A stretch of 64,000 nt of DNA from JAPOUP01 sp965201085 (GTDB taxonomy: Bacteria > Pseudomonadota > Alphaproteobacteria > Rhodobacterales > Rhodobacteraceae), in contig CBDAVS010000025.1 in the NCBI GenBank assembly GCA_965201085.1, forward strand, positions 186,001 to 250,000. Reading direction: 5' to 3'. Of the stretch, positions 35,060 to 45,149 are shown one piece after another. The notes under the pieces are model-generated. The model made no database searches, had not been told where the DNA came from, and worked only from the letters and a program-made list of their open reading frames with translations. A program made the translations under genes and the position numbers. Each line of letters starts with the position of its first letter. The stretch's first letter is position 1.

Positions 35060-35989
35060 TCAATATCCTGACCTGCGGTCGACGAGGTGAAGCAAAGGCT
35101 CCCCGGCCTCGCAGCGCCGGATATTTTCGGCGATCAGTCCGCTTGCCGACGCGGGACGGGTTTCGCTGGCCTGATGCGGTGTGACCGTGACCCGCTTATG
35201 CGTCCAGTAGGGATGGCCCGACGGAAGTGGCTCTTCACGGAATACGTCAAGCGTGGCATGGGCGATCCGGCCCGCGTTGAGAGCCGCGAGCAGCGCGTCG
35301 TCGTCAATCAGTTGTCCGCGCCCGGGATTGAGAATAAACGCACCGTCCGGAAGCAAAGCCAAGGTTTGGGTGTCAAGCAAGTCGTGCGTGGCAGGGGTCA
35401 GAGGCAGCAGAAGGATGAGGATTTCGGCCCCGTCCAGGGCCGACGCCAGCCCGTCCGGCCCGTATCTGCAGATCACGCCATCGATGCTCTTGGGCCGACG
35501 GCTCCAACCCGTTACGCTGAAATTCAAGGCGGCGAGCGCCGAGGCGCAGGCCCCCCCAAGCTCTCCCAGTCCCAGGATCGTTATTCGTCTGTCTCTGGCC
35601 AGTGGCGGCGGGTCGAAGCGCCAGACATGATCGGGATTGACGATATGCGCATCCATTCCGAGATGGTGGCGCAGCGCATGGCCGACAACCCATTCAACCA
35701 TTCCTTCGGTTAGCCCGGGATCCACCATGCGGGTCAGGGGCTGCGTCAGGGTTTGATTGGATATGATGTCCTCGACACCCGCCCACAGGCTCATCACCGC
35801 CTTGGCCCGCGTACATGAACTGAAGTCCCGAAATTCCGGGTTTGGAGCGTAGATTACGTAGTCCACCCAATCAGGGTCAAGATCGGGCGATATCTCCGCT
35901 TCGATACCCGCTTTGGAGAGCGCATCGCCAAGGGGGTGTCTGAAACCCTCCCAACGACTCGAACCCGCCGTAAACAGCACTTTGATCAT
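35060..35989 (-). CDS. Glyoxylate/hydroxypyruvate reductase A-like 2-hydroxyacid dehydrogenase
   Basis: The 309-aa product is an NAD(P)-dependent D-2-hydroxyacid dehydrogenase. The Rossmann motif is LGLGELGGACASALAAL with VTGWSRRPK. The catalytic set is the Arg in LNPGRGQLIDDDAL, the Glu in DVFREEPLPSGHPYW and the His in VTVTPHQAS. The short N-terminal domain with SLWAGVEDI fits the GhrA type, which reduces glyoxylate and hydroxypyruvate. The gene starts 10 bases after the rodA stop and may be read through from the cell-shape operon. Confidence 0.87.
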   Translation of the reverse strand: MIKVLFTAGSSRWEGFRHPLGDALSKAGIEAEISPDLDPDWVDYVIYAPNPEFRDFSSCTRAKAVMSLWAGVEDIISNQTLTQPLTRMVDPGLTEGMVEWVVGHALRHHLGMDAHIVNPDHVWRFDPPPLARDRRITILGLGELGGACASALAALNFSVTGWSRRPKSIDGVICRYGPDGLASALDGAEILILLLPLTPATHDLLDTQTLALLPDGAFILNPGRGQLIDDDALLAALNAGRIAHATLDVFREEPLPSGHPYWTHKRVTVTPHQASETRPASASGLIAENIRRCEAGEPLLHLVDRRSGY

Positions 35990-35999
35990 TCGCGTTTTC

Positions 36000-37148
36000 C
36001 TACACCGGGTTCCTAGGTCTGTGGATATGGGCCGACTGGACCAGACCGAAACCGATCATCAGCATCAGTAAGGCGGAACCGCCATACGATATGAGCGGCA
36101 GTGGCACCCCCACCACCGGCATCAATCCCGTGACCATGGATATATTGACCGCGAAGAACAGGAAAAACGTCGCCGAGACCCCGAGGATGAGCAGGGAAGA
36201 GAATCGGTCCTTGTTTCGAAGGGCTGAGAGGATGCAGTAAATGATGATCAGCGAATAGAGCGCAAGAAGGGAGGAGGCGCCAATGAAACCCAGCTCCTCC
36301 GCAAGTGTCGTGAAAATGAAGTCAGTGTGTTTTTCGGGCAGGAAATTTAGACGGCTTTGGCTGCCCTGCATAAGCCCCAGCCCGGTCCAGCCACCCGATC
36401 CGAGTGCGATCTTCGACTGGATGATGTGATAGCCCGATCCAAGAGGATCGGCTTCGGGATTGAGAAACGCCTCAATACGCAGATACTGGTAATCTTCCAG
36501 GGGCTGCCACTCCGTTCCACGAAGAAGAAATGTCAGGGTGACGACCCCGCCGCCACCCGCCGTCAGAGCGGCGAAATAACCCCAATGGACACCCGCGAGA
36601 AACATCATTGTCGTTCCCCCGACGACAAGCAGGATCGATGTCCCAAGATCGGGCTGTCTGAGGACGAGAGTGGTCGGAAGCGCGATCAGGAGAACCGGAA
36701 TCGCCACCCAGAGCGGTCGCGAAGTCTTCTGAATGTCAAGTTTATCGTAATATGCGGCAAGAATGACCACCAGGGCCAGTTTGGTGATCTCGGAGGGCTG
36801 CAGTCGCATGAAGCCAAGATCGATCCAGCGCTGTGCGCCCATGCCGACGGTGCCCACGAACTCCACAAGCACCAACAGCAGGATCGATATCGCATAGGCA
36901 GGTGCGGCGACGTTTTTCCAGAACGAAATCGGAACCATCGCGATCACGAGCATCGCGGCGATGCCCAGTGCGAAGCGTCTCATCTGGGCAGCGGCCCAAG
37001 GTGTTGGGGAACCGCCGGCGACCGAGTAGAGCATCAGGAACCCGAGTCCCGCCACCGCCGCTAGAAGCAAAAGTAGCGCGAGGTTCATATGGAGCGCCTT
37101 CCGGGGACCGGTCGGTATCTTGCGGTCGGTGAATTCGGGAAGACTCAT
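36000..37148 (-). CDS. rodA: Rod shape-determining SEDS glycosyltransferase RodA
   Basis: The 382-aa integral membrane protein has about ten hydrophobic segments. It shows SEDS signatures: GAQRWIDLGFMRLQPSEITKLALV, RQPDLGTSILL, FLPEKHTDFIFTTLAEELGFIG and VGVPLPLISYGGSALL. RodA polymerises glycan strands from lipid II and works with PBP2 in the elongasome at the inner membrane. The start ATG overlaps the mrdA stop as ATGA. All conserved loops are present. Confidence 0.96.
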   Translation of the reverse strand: MSLPEFTDRKIPTGPRKALHMNLALLLLLAAVAGLGFLMLYSVAGGSPTPWAAAQMRRFALGIAAMLVIAMVPISFWKNVAAPAYAISILLLVLVEFVGTVGMGAQRWIDLGFMRLQPSEITKLALVVILAAYYDKLDIQKTSRPLWVAIPVLLIALPTTLVLRQPDLGTSILLVVGGTTMMFLAGVHWGYFAALTAGGGGVVTLTFLLRGTEWQPLEDYQYLRIEAFLNPEADPLGSGYHIIQSKIALGSGGWTGLGLMQGSQSRLNFLPEKHTDFIFTTLAEELGFIGASSLLALYSLIIIYCILSALRNKDRFSSLLILGVSATFFLFFAVNISMVTGLMPVVGVPLPLISYGGSALLMLMIGFGLVQSAHIHRPRNPV

Positions 37149-39100
37149 GCGCGATGCCGCCTTCGGATCAGAATCTCCGGATCGCGCAGCTTCAGCTGCC
37201 GTTGTTGGGTCTCGACGGTTCCGCGCTGGCTTTGCGGATAGTCAGACAGCGGCGGTGTGCCTCCGTAAATGGCCTGCAGCACGATATCACGACCGATCGG
37301 GGCGGCGGCAAGGGAGCCTCCACCGCCATGCTCAACAACTACCGCGCAGGCGATTTTCGGCGCGTCAAGCGGAGCGTAACAGACAAAAAGCGCATGGTCA
37401 CGGCTCTTCCACGGTAGGTCTTCATTGGCTATGACACCTCGTTCCCGCTCCTCTTCGGTAATGCTGCGGACTTGGCTTGTGCCGGTTTTTCCGGCCAGTC
37501 GCCTGCTCTCGTTAAGGATGCGACTTCCGAAGGCGGTCCCTTTCGGACTGTTAACGACATCAGCCATCCCATCGCGGACCCATTGAAGATGTTCAGGCGC
37601 GATCCCGAGTTCTTCCCAATCGGGCGGCGGTTGTTCAATCCCGTTGATGGATTTGATCAGTCGTGGAACCACGGCCCTGCCGGAAGCTATGCGGGTGATC
37701 ATGACGGCGAGCTGTAATGGTGAGCTCAGCACGAATCCCTGACCGATGCTTGCGTTCAGCGTGTCACCCACCACCCAATCTGCCGCTCGTTTTCTGAGTT
37801 TCCAGTTCCGATCGGGAACCAGCCCCTGCTGCACCGCCGATAAGGGCAGGTCAAAGCGTTGACCCAAACCCAATCGCCTGCTCATCGATGCGATTTTCTC
37901 GATGCCCACACGTATGCCGGCATCGTAATAGTATACGTCACAGCTCTCCACGAGCGACCTATGCAGGTCAACATCGCCATGCCCGCGTCTATGCCAGCAG
38001 TGGAATTTCCGGCCGCTGACCTCGACGTGTCCGGTGCACCGTATCTCAAGATCGGGCTTGATCAATCCTTCCTGAAGCGCCGCCAGAGCCGTGACTGGCT
38101 TAAAGGTGGATCCAGGTGGGTAGATCCCCTGCGCCGCCTTGTTCGAAAGCGGACGGAACTCGTTTTTGATCAATGCGTTCCAATCCAGGAGCGAGATGCC
38201 CTTGACGAATTCATTCGGATCGAATGACGGGGTCGACCCCAGAGCCAGAATATCACCGCTGGTTATATCCATCACCACGGCGCTGGCGCTTTCTTCCCCC
38301 AACCTCGCCTGCACGTAGTTCTGCAGTCCGCTGTCGACGGTGAGCTGGAGTTCAGCCCCGGGTCTGCTTTCCTGTTCGCTGAGCTGCCGCATGACACGAC
38401 CGGTTGCGTTGACTTCCTCCTGCCGAAACCCCACCTGGCCGCGCAGTGCGTGCTCCATCCTGGCCTCCACACCGGTCTTTCCGACCTGGAAATTCGGAAT
38501 CTGCAGGAGCGGATCGCTGTCGTCGGCAAGGTACCCTTTGGTTAGGTCGTAGTCGCTGACCGGACCCACATATCCCAGTATATGGGCGAAGTCCCTATCC
38601 AGTGGATAGGCCCTACTGAGTGTGACGTCGGGCTTCATCCCGGGCAGGACGGGGCTATTGGCGGCGACCTCAGCGAATGTATCCCAGGTTAGACGGTCCG
38701 CGACGGTAACGGGTACGAAGGGATTTGACCTTAGGATTTCATCTCGGGCCCGCTCGATTTCCTCGGGATTCAGTTTCGCGGTTCGCGCGATTCTTGCCAG
38801 AACAGCGTCGAGATCGTCCACATCCGCCCGAATCAGAACTATGCCATAATTCTGCTCGTTTCGAACCAGCGGAATTCCGTTGCGGTCGAACACCAGCCCG
38901 CGCGTTGGCTGAATCAAGCGGACATTGATGCGGTTCTCGTCGGCCAGAAGGCGGTATTCCTCGGCCTGTTCGATTTGAATATGCCTGATTCTAAGTGCCA
39001 GAAGCCCCACGAATCCGAGCTGCGCGGCACCTAGGATGAGCCCGCGGCGGGTGATCGTTCTCTGGCTCCTGTCCGTCGGGCTTTTAGGGGGTTGACTCAT
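37145..39100 (-). CDS. mrdA: Penicillin-binding protein 2 (elongasome transpeptidase)
   Basis: The 651-aa class B PBP has one N-terminal membrane anchor (LILGAAQLGFVGLLAL), a dimerisation/pedestal region (PTRGLVFDRNGIPL), and the transpeptidase domain. Active-site motifs are STFK (about residue 329, PPGSTFKPV), SCD (about 384) and KTGT (about 539). PBP2 crosslinks new side-wall peptidoglycan with RodA. ATG 39100 is preferred because the first residues (MSQPPKSPTDRSQ) lead to the anchor and the start overlaps the mreD stop (ATGA). Confidence 0.95.
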   Translation of the reverse strand: MSQPPKSPTDRSQRTITRRGLILGAAQLGFVGLLALRIRHIQIEQAEEYRLLADENRINVRLIQPTRGLVFDRNGIPLVRNEQNYGIVLIRADVDDLDAVLARIARTAKLNPEEIERARDEILRSNPFVPVTVADRLTWDTFAEVAANSPVLPGMKPDVTLSRAYPLDRDFAHILGYVGPVSDYDLTKGYLADDSDPLLQIPNFQVGKTGVEARMEHALRGQVGFRQEEVNATGRVMRQLSEQESRPGAELQLTVDSGLQNYVQARLGEESASAVVMDITSGDILALGSTPSFDPNEFVKGISLLDWNALIKNEFRPLSNKAAQGIYPPGSTFKPVTALAALQEGLIKPDLEIRCTGHVEVSGRKFHCWHRRGHGDVDLHRSLVESCDVYYYDAGIRVGIEKIASMSRRLGLGQRFDLPLSAVQQGLVPDRNWKLRKRAADWVVGDTLNASIGQGFVLSSPLQLAVMITRIASGRAVVPRLIKSINGIEQPPPDWEELGIAPEHLQWVRDGMADVVNSPKGTAFGSRILNESRRLAGKTGTSQVRSITEEERERGVIANEDLPWKSRDHALFVCYAPLDAPKIACAVVVEHGGGGSLAAAPIGRDIVLQAIYGGTPPLSDYPQSQRGTVETQQRQLKLRDPEILIRRRHRA

Positions 39101-39645
39101 TCCTTTTCTCCCGACGAATGGAAGTCTTTGGCCGTCAAAACGGTGACGCCGAGAACGTATTTCGCCGTCGCGGCGACCAACGGATAGGCCAGAACCGTTG
39201 AGAATGCCTGAATCGCGGCTTTGTCCACCGGCATCGGTCCCCACTCGAACAACGCGATGGATACGATCACGGTGTATGCCACCGTGGTGGCGAACAGAGT
39301 ACCGGCGGCGAGAGCCCATTCCGCAAGGAAGGCACGTTCTTTGATGTTTATCCGTCTCGATCTAAGGAACTCGACGGATATGACCATCAGCGCGGCCCAA
39401 AGCCCGAGAGGGCGCATCAAAAGGATATCCGCGATAAGGAAGACCGCCGCGACCAAGGGAGCGGGGACTTGATTGGGCCGGCGCAGAAGCCAGACGAAAG
39501 TGATCGCGACCATAAGATCCGGACCCGGGAACCTCCTTGGCCAGAACTCAAACGGCACTATATTGACAAGCATCAGCGCGCACATCAGTCCGGTATAAAC
39601 CAGACCGAACAGGAAGCGTTTCGGGATCAGGCCGTGCTCAGCCAT
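39097..39645 (-). CDS. mreD: Rod shape-determining protein MreD
   Basis: The 182-aa product is almost entirely hydrophobic, with five or six predicted membrane helices. It has the MreD-like FEFWPRRFPGPDLMVAITFVWLLRRP in the N-terminal third. MreD is an inner-membrane partner of MreC in the elongasome. The sequence is not strongly conserved across bacteria; position between mreC and mrdA decides the call. It overlaps mreC by 8 bases and mrdA by 4. Confidence 0.9.
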   Translation of the reverse strand: MAEHGLIPKRFLFGLVYTGLMCALMLVNIVPFEFWPRRFPGPDLMVAITFVWLLRRPNQVPAPLVAAVFLIADILLMRPLGLWAALMVISVEFLRSRRINIKERAFLAEWALAAGTLFATTVAYTVIVSIALFEWGPMPVDKAAIQAFSTVLAYPLVAATAKYVLGVTVLTAKDFHSSGEKE

Positions 39646-40540
39646 TATCGTTTACCGCCGGGAATCTAAGCGCGGGTTGACGCGATCTCGGTTGGACCAG
39701 GTCCCCGGGCTCGGTCAGGCCTTCCCTTGGCAGCGCGCGCAGGACGCGCACGAAATCCAGTTGCCTTAGATCGGCCGTCAGAAGCGCGCGTATCTTGCGG
39801 TCGGATCCATCTATGACCTGGCCGACGAGTATGTCTTTGGGGAATATGCTGCCGTCGCCCGAACTGACGACCCGATCGCCCGGACGGACGAGTTCCGTGT
39901 TCTCAATGAACTGCAGAAGAGGCAGGTCAGAATCGTCTCCCGTCAGAATCGCTCTCTGACCTGAGGGCTGGACCAGCACGGGGACACGGCTGTTGCTGTC
40001 GGTAAGCAGGATGACCCGGGAGGTTCTTTTTCCTACGCCACTGATTCGCCCGACCAACGCCAGACCATCGGTCGCGGCCCAGCCATCGACAATTCCGTCA
40101 TGCGTTCCGATGTTCAGAAGCACGGATCTTCTGAACGGAGAACCGCTGTCAGCGAGAACGATTCCGGTGATGTAGGTCAGATTGGGTTCTGGCTTGACGT
40201 TATTGTGCGCCCGTAATCTGGCGTTTTCCTGCTCGAGCTGAAGCGCCGCCTCCCTCCACGCCATCAATTCTCTCAATTCCCGGCGCAGTTCGAGGTTCTG
40301 TGTGTGGATCCTGCTGTAGGATCTCATGTTCTCAAGAATTTCCGTGACATGTGTCATGGGCGAGAGAAGCCACTCGACGGCTGGCACGATCCGGTCCACG
40401 ATCAGGGTGCGCTGACGTTCCGCGCGCGGATTGTCGATACGCCAGAAAACGAAAACCGCCAGCAGGAACACCACCAGCAGTCCAACCAGGATGTTTCGGA
40501 TGGTGCGGAAATAATACCTGATATCCCGTCGCGCGACCAC
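39638..40540 (-). CDS. mreC: Rod shape-determining protein MreC
   Basis: The 300-aa product has one N-terminal membrane helix (ILVGLLVVFLLAVFVFWRI), then a coiled-coil stretch (NLELRRELRELMAWREAALQ and QENARLRAHN), and the beta-rich periplasmic MreC domain with GIVLADSGSPFRRSVLLNIG, GLALVGRISGVGKRTSRVIL and RPGDRVVSSGDGSIFPKDI. It links cytoplasmic MreB with PBP2. A 71-base gap separates it from mreB. Confidence 0.95.
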   Translation of the reverse strand: MVARRDIRYYFRTIRNILVGLLVVFLLAVFVFWRIDNPRAERQRTLIVDRIVPAVEWLLSPMTHVTEILENMRSYSRIHTQNLELRRELRELMAWREAALQLEQENARLRAHNNVKPEPNLTYITGIVLADSGSPFRRSVLLNIGTHDGIVDGWAATDGLALVGRISGVGKRTSRVILLTDSNSRVPVLVQPSGQRAILTGDDSDLPLLQFIENTELVRPGDRVVSSGDGSIFPKDILVGQVIDGSDRKIRALLTADLRQLDFVRVLRALPREGLTEPGDLVQPRSRQPALRFPAVNDNG

Positions 40541-40611
40541 TCATACCTCCAGACTGGCCCGTCACATGCCGCGATCCAGGCCACCGCCGCGGGTTCCGCG
40601 CTTCATCGCGG

Positions 40612-41649
40612 TCAGCTTTCGTAATCGATCACATGGCGGAACTGTTTCTCGTATTCCAATGCCACGCCGCTCCCGACCGCGACGCTGTTGAGGCAGTCAT
40701 TGGCGATCGTGACCGCGAGGCCGGTCTGTTCCCTGAGCGCGACGTCGAGTTCACCAAGCATAGCCCCGCCACCCGAGAGCATGACGCCCCTTTCGACGAT
40801 GTCGGCGGCAAGGTCCGGTGGTGTCGCTTCAAGCGCGGTCATCACCGCTTCACAGATCTGCTGTACAGGTTCGGCGAGAGCGTCGGACACCTGGTTCTGG
40901 CTGACTTCGATCTCCTTGGGTACGCCGTGAAGCATGTCCCGGCCTCTGACGCGAACGGCGGTCCCTCTTCCATCCTCCGGGGTCCGTGCGGTGCCAATGG
41001 TGTTCTTGAGCCATTCAGCCGTCATTTCCCCCACCAGCAGGTTTTGCTGGCGGCGTAGGTAGTTGATGATGGCCTGATCCATCTGGTCGCCGCCGACGCG
41101 TACTGATTCGGCGTAGACGATGTCACCCATGCTGAGCACGGCGACTTCGGTCGTGCCACCACCGATATCAACGATCATGTTACCCGTCGGCTTGATGATG
41201 GGCATATCGGCGCCAAGCGCCGCGGCGACGGGTTCCGAGATCAGTCCGGCGCGCACCGCTCCGGCACTCAGCACAGACTGTCGGATGGCGCGTCTTTCCA
41301 CCGGGGTGGCGCCGCAGGGGACGCAGACCAGGACTTTCGGTCTGGAAAGCAGCGAGCGTCTGTGCACCTTTCGGATGAAGTATTTTATCATTTCCTCCGC
41401 GACCCTGAAATCGGCTATGACCCCGTCGCGCATCGGCCGGATCGCCTGGACGTTTTCGGGAGTCCGTCCCTGCATCAGTTTGGCGTCCGCGCCAACGGCC
41501 AGCACCTGCCGGTGCCCGTCCCTGACGTGGTAGGCCACCACCGATGGCTCGTTGAGGATGATGCCGCGACCCTTCACGTAGACGAGCGTATTCGCGGTTC
41601 CCAGATCGATCGCCATTTCGGGTGAAAACAATCGGGACAGGAATGACAT
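40612..41649 (-). CDS. mreB: Rod shape-determining actin homologue MreB
   Basis: The 345-aa product has the actin-fold nucleotide site: MAIDLGTANTLVYVKGRGI (phosphate 1), VDIGGGTTEVAVLS (phosphate 2) and LSGGGAMLGELD (adenosine). It forms membrane-bound filaments that direct side-wall synthesis. ATG 41649 starts the conserved MSFLSRLFSPEM; the longer frame from 41787 has no support. It is the first gene of the mreB-mreC-mreD-mrdA-rodA run, so its promoter should lie in the GC-rich region above 41650. Confidence 0.97.
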   Translation of the reverse strand: MSFLSRLFSPEMAIDLGTANTLVYVKGRGIILNEPSVVAYHVRDGHRQVLAVGADAKLMQGRTPENVQAIRPMRDGVIADFRVAEEMIKYFIRKVHRRSLLSRPKVLVCVPCGATPVERRAIRQSVLSAGAVRAGLISEPVAAALGADMPIIKPTGNMIVDIGGGTTEVAVLSMGDIVYAESVRVGGDQMDQAIINYLRRQQNLLVGEMTAEWLKNTIGTARTPEDGRGTAVRVRGRDMLHGVPKEIEVSQNQVSDALAEPVQQICEAVMTALEATPPDLAADIVERGVMLSGGGAMLGELDVALREQTGLAVTIANDCLNSVAVGSGVALEYEKQFRHVIDYES

Positions 41650-42441
41650 ATGGTAAAAACCTTTCTCAGGTGCTTCCGGGGGATGCGGGATGCCGAGCGC
41701 GGGTGCATGCCGAGTATAAATTCGTTGAGTTCCGAGGGGAAGTGCCGAGAAGCCACTGGCGAAAGGATTGAGGCTGGGAATTTTCACATGCGTTTGAATT
41801 GACGCCTGCCTATGGGAACTCCCGCGCTTCGCCCGCCGTACCGGAAATCGTGACCGAAGTCGTTGCCTTGGTGATTTCGCAAGCGTGCCGTCGCGCTTCG
41901 GGATCCGCGCTATCCGGTTGTACGAAACAGGAAACCGTGCTCATGTCCGCGTCAGCTGGAAACCTCGATAGACCCATATTCCGGCGCGAATGTCAGGCGG
42001 GTGATTTCCGCGGGTGCCACCCCTGCGGGTATTCCGCCGACCGGTGTGGCATGAAGCGCGCTTCGCCCGCCGGCCCGCCCGGGCGGGTGATTTCAGGATT
42101 TCGGACGGAGCCGGGCTCCGGCCTGCCGCCGTTCATGCAGGACGGGGCGGCGGAAACCGTGGCCCGGGTTCGCCATGGTCATGCGGGCTGTGGCCCGGAC
42201 CCGGCCGATGCGGTGGACCGTGACCGCCATCGGCCCTTTCCCGTATCCGGAGACATGTCCGACGCGGGCGCGGATGGAAGGGCGCGTCGCATCGCCCCGC
42301 CGGATGCGCCCGGGCATGGGCCCGCCACGCGGCTTCCCGCGGTGGATACGGGAGCGATGGCCCCGCGCCTTCGGCCAGGCCCCGTCCCCCGCCGGGCGGT
42401 GACCGGTGTCCGCCCGGACGGATCCGGAGCCACTGGCCGGG

Positions 42442-43060
42442 TCCGGTTCGCCCCCTTCGGTCTTCCGGGCCCTGGAATATCCGGCTGTCCGGCGGGTGTA
42501 GGTGTCTGTCCGTGCCACCCCGGCGGGACCGTCAGGCCGGATGCCGGCCGCGCTCCCGCCCGCCCCGGCCCGTTCCCCCTCTTTCCCCGCCATCCGCCGG
42601 CGTGGGGCCGGGACCGGAGCGACGTCCATGGTCCGGCCGCCCGCGGGCCCGTGGCCCCGGTCACGGAGCCGCTCGCCAAAACGCCGCGGACAGGGACGTG
42701 AACGCACAGGCCCGGGCCAGCCTCTCCCGAAACGGCCGGCCCGGGCGGTCCCGGACCGGAAACCCCGTCCGCCCGTCGCCCGGGCCATCCATCGACGCCG
42801 GCACCGGAATTCCGGACACCGTCACAGGGAGGCCGGCCGTCTTCCGGCCGGTCCCCGTGACCGGGCGCTTCCGTCAATACCGGGCGAAAGGCCCCGGGAT
42901 CCACATGACGTCCGGGAGCCCCGGGCGGACCGCCCGTCCGCGGCAGGCGCCCGGGATGGTCCGGGAGACCGAAAGAACCGGGGCCGTGCGTCTCCGGGTC
43001 CTCCCGGATCCAGTAAATCGGAACACGTGCGGAAAGGCCGGGTCTTTGGAGGCTTCCAGA
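42442..43060. repeat. GC-rich interspersed repeat R2 (inverted partner of R1 at 9541-9987)
   Basis: The reverse complement of this block aligns with R1, with matching ends and several internal identical stretches. R2 has extra internal sequence, including a strong hairpin near 42820-42862 built on GGCCGGCC/CCGGCCGG. No coding capacity is convincing. No target duplication was found at either copy. Confidence 0.7.
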
Positions 43061-43321
43061 TGCCTTTCGTTTGCGGTGAAGCGGGCTGCCGCCGGGCAGA
43101 TGTCAGTGATCGGCCTCGCTTTTTCAGGTCATGGCAAGGCAGAATCCTTACGCTGATTGGGGCGACCGCGCACCCGCTTTGCGGGAGTCTACGTATGAAA
43201 GCGGGAGTCGGGCATATCGTTCCTCGACTCCCGGGCAGCGGATGCCGCTGTTTGTTGCAAGGAGCTCAACCGAAGGAGAGACCAAGCGTTTCCCAAAGGC
43301 ACCATGCGGCACCTCTTGTGG

Positions 43322-43348
43322 AAGGTGATCGGTCAGGCCGATCACCTT
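43322..43348. terminator. Perfect 11-bp hairpin after leuA
   Basis: AAGGTGATCGG and CCGATCACCTT are separated by five bases, 3 bases beyond the leuA stop on the minus strand. There is no T-run after the stem in the leuA direction, so it may be a 3' stabiliser or a factor-dependent end rather than a classical terminator. Confidence 0.5.
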
Positions 43349-43351
43349 CAA

Positions 43352-44929
43352 TCAGATGATGCTGTCCATCTGTCGAACCGTTTTTCTATCCGTGTCCGGA
43401 GCCGTCTTCGAACGACGGATCAGCAGACGGTTCAGCGCTGTGACATAGGCTTTTGCGCTGGCCACGACGGTATCGGTGTCAGCGGCCTCGCCGGTCGCCA
43501 TTCGTCCATCCTCTTCGATCCGTACGCTGACCGTCGCCTGTGCGTCGGACCCTTGGGTTACCGCGTGCACCTGATAGAGCTGAAGATCGATTCGGTGCGG
43601 GAATATCTTCCTGACGGCCCTGAAGACCGCGTCCACCGGTCCGTCACCCGTCGCCGTCACCTGATGGTCGACGCCATCGATGCTCATCGTCAGGTCAGCG
43701 GATTGCGGAGCTTCCGTGCCGCATATGACCCTTAGGAACTTGATCCGAAGCCGGCCACTTTCCTCGGAAGCCGCCGAATCGCGCATCAAGGCAATCAGGT
43801 CGTCATCGAACACTTCCTTTTTGCGGTCCGCCAAAGCCTTGAAACGCACGAACACATCATTGAGCTGGTTGCTGGCCAGATGGTATCCCAGTTCCTCCAG
43901 TTTGGAGCGAAGCGCGGCGCGGCCGGAATGCTTGCCCATGACAATACTTGTCGCCGAAAGACCGATATCCGCCGGCTGCATGATTTCGAATGTTTCCGCG
44001 TTCTTGAGAACACCGTCCTGGTGTATTCCGGATTCGTGCGCGAAGGCGTTCTTTCCGACAATCGCCTTGTTGAACTGGACGCTGAAGCCCGAGACCGCCG
44101 CCACCCGGCGCGAGATATTCATGATCTTGGTCGTGTCGATTCCCGTGTGATAGGGAATGATGTCACCCCGAACCCTCATCGCCATGACAACCTCCTCGAG
44201 CGCGGTGTTGCCAGCGCGCTCGCCCAGGCCATTGACCGTACACTCGATCTGACGGGCGCCACCCGCGACAGCGGCCAGGGCGTTCGCTGTCGCCATGCCC
44301 AGATCATTGTGACAATGCGTTGCGAACACCACATCATCGGCGCCGGGAACCGCCTCGATCAGCCTGCGGATCAAATCGGCTGATTCGACCGGAGCGGTAT
44401 AACCGACCGTGTCCGGAATATTGATCGTGGTCGCGCCGGCTTCGATCGCGACCCGGACGACCCGGCAGAGGTAATCCCATTCGGTTCGGGTCGCATCCAT
44501 GGGAGACCATTGCACGTTATCGCAGAGGTTGCGTGCGTGGCTCACCGTGTAGTGTATCCATTCGGCCATCTCGTCCATGGTGAGGCCGGGGATTTCCCGG
44601 TGAAGCGGCGATGTTCCGATGAATGTATGGACCCTGGGGCGTCCGGCATGTCTGACCGCATCCCAGCAGCGGTCAATGTCCATGATATTCGCGCGCGCCA
44701 GTCCGCAGACCACCGCGTTCTCGGTTCGCCGGGCGATTTCGCTGACGGCCGAAAAATCGCCTTCCGAAGCAATGGGGAAGCCCGCTTCGATGATATCCAC
44801 ACCCATCTCGTCTAGAAGTCCGGCGATCTCCAGTTTTTCGGAATGGCTCATGGTCGCGCCGGGGCTCTGTTCACCGTCACGCAGGGTTGTATCGAATATC
44901 AATACACGGTTTTTGTCCTGATGGGTCAT
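43352..44929 (-). CDS. leuA: 2-isopropylmalate synthase
   Basis: The 525-aa product condenses acetyl-CoA with 2-oxoisovalerate, the first step of leucine synthesis. The N-terminal TIM barrel has IFDTTLRDGEQSPGATMS, the metal HxH in FATHCHNDLGMATAN and the segment NGLGERAGNTALEEVVMAM. The C-terminal third carries the leucine-binding regulatory domain. Length and motifs are complete. No attenuator peptide rich in Leu was found in the 220 bases before the start. Confidence 0.96.
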   Translation of the reverse strand: MTHQDKNRVLIFDTTLRDGEQSPGATMSHSEKLEIAGLLDEMGVDIIEAGFPIASEGDFSAVSEIARRTENAVVCGLARANIMDIDRCWDAVRHAGRPRVHTFIGTSPLHREIPGLTMDEMAEWIHYTVSHARNLCDNVQWSPMDATRTEWDYLCRVVRVAIEAGATTINIPDTVGYTAPVESADLIRRLIEAVPGADDVVFATHCHNDLGMATANALAAVAGGARQIECTVNGLGERAGNTALEEVVMAMRVRGDIIPYHTGIDTTKIMNISRRVAAVSGFSVQFNKAIVGKNAFAHESGIHQDGVLKNAETFEIMQPADIGLSATSIVMGKHSGRAALRSKLEELGYHLASNQLNDVFVRFKALADRKKEVFDDDLIALMRDSAASEESGRLRIKFLRVICGTEAPQSADLTMSIDGVDHQVTATGDGPVDAVFRAVRKIFPHRIDLQLYQVHAVTQGSDAQATVSVRIEEDGRMATGEAADTDTVVASAKAYVTALNRLLIRRSKTAPDTDRKTVRQMDSII

Positions 44930-45149
44930 CTAGATGTCTCTTCAACTGTTCCTTAGCGTCGCCTGGCCCGGGTGTGTCTAGCCTCTGAACGCGGGTTGGC
45001 GTGCGCTCAGAGGCAGCTAAGGAGCAGCGGGGAAAGGGGAAGGCCCACGCATCGCGCGGGTGAATTCAGAATATGACCCCAGATCACCATACCGGCTACA
45101 ATACGGGTTCGACCGAAGAATAAAACCCCGGATTTTGACCATATCCCGT

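Larger units (their letters stand above)
41650..43351. other. 1.7-kb non-coding GC-rich region between mreB and leuA
   Basis: This stretch must hold the mreB promoter on one side and the leuA 3' end on the other. The first 300 bases have ordinary composition. From about 42000 to 43060 it is extremely GC-rich, with long open frames on both strands that are compositional only. It contains repeat R2. A 65-aa ORF at 43131-43328 (+) has no ribosome site or recognisable domain. Confidence 0.55.

Noticed and set aside
42093..42904. Two overlapping 230-240-aa open frames on the minus strand in the mreB-leuA gap
   Set aside because: Composition is Gly/Pro/Arg only, there is no ribosome site, and the R1 copy of the same DNA keeps no common reading frame.
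43131..43328. 65-aa open frame on the plus strand before the leuA hairpin
   Set aside because: No ribosome site and no recognisable similarity; it lies in the tail of the GC-rich non-coding region.
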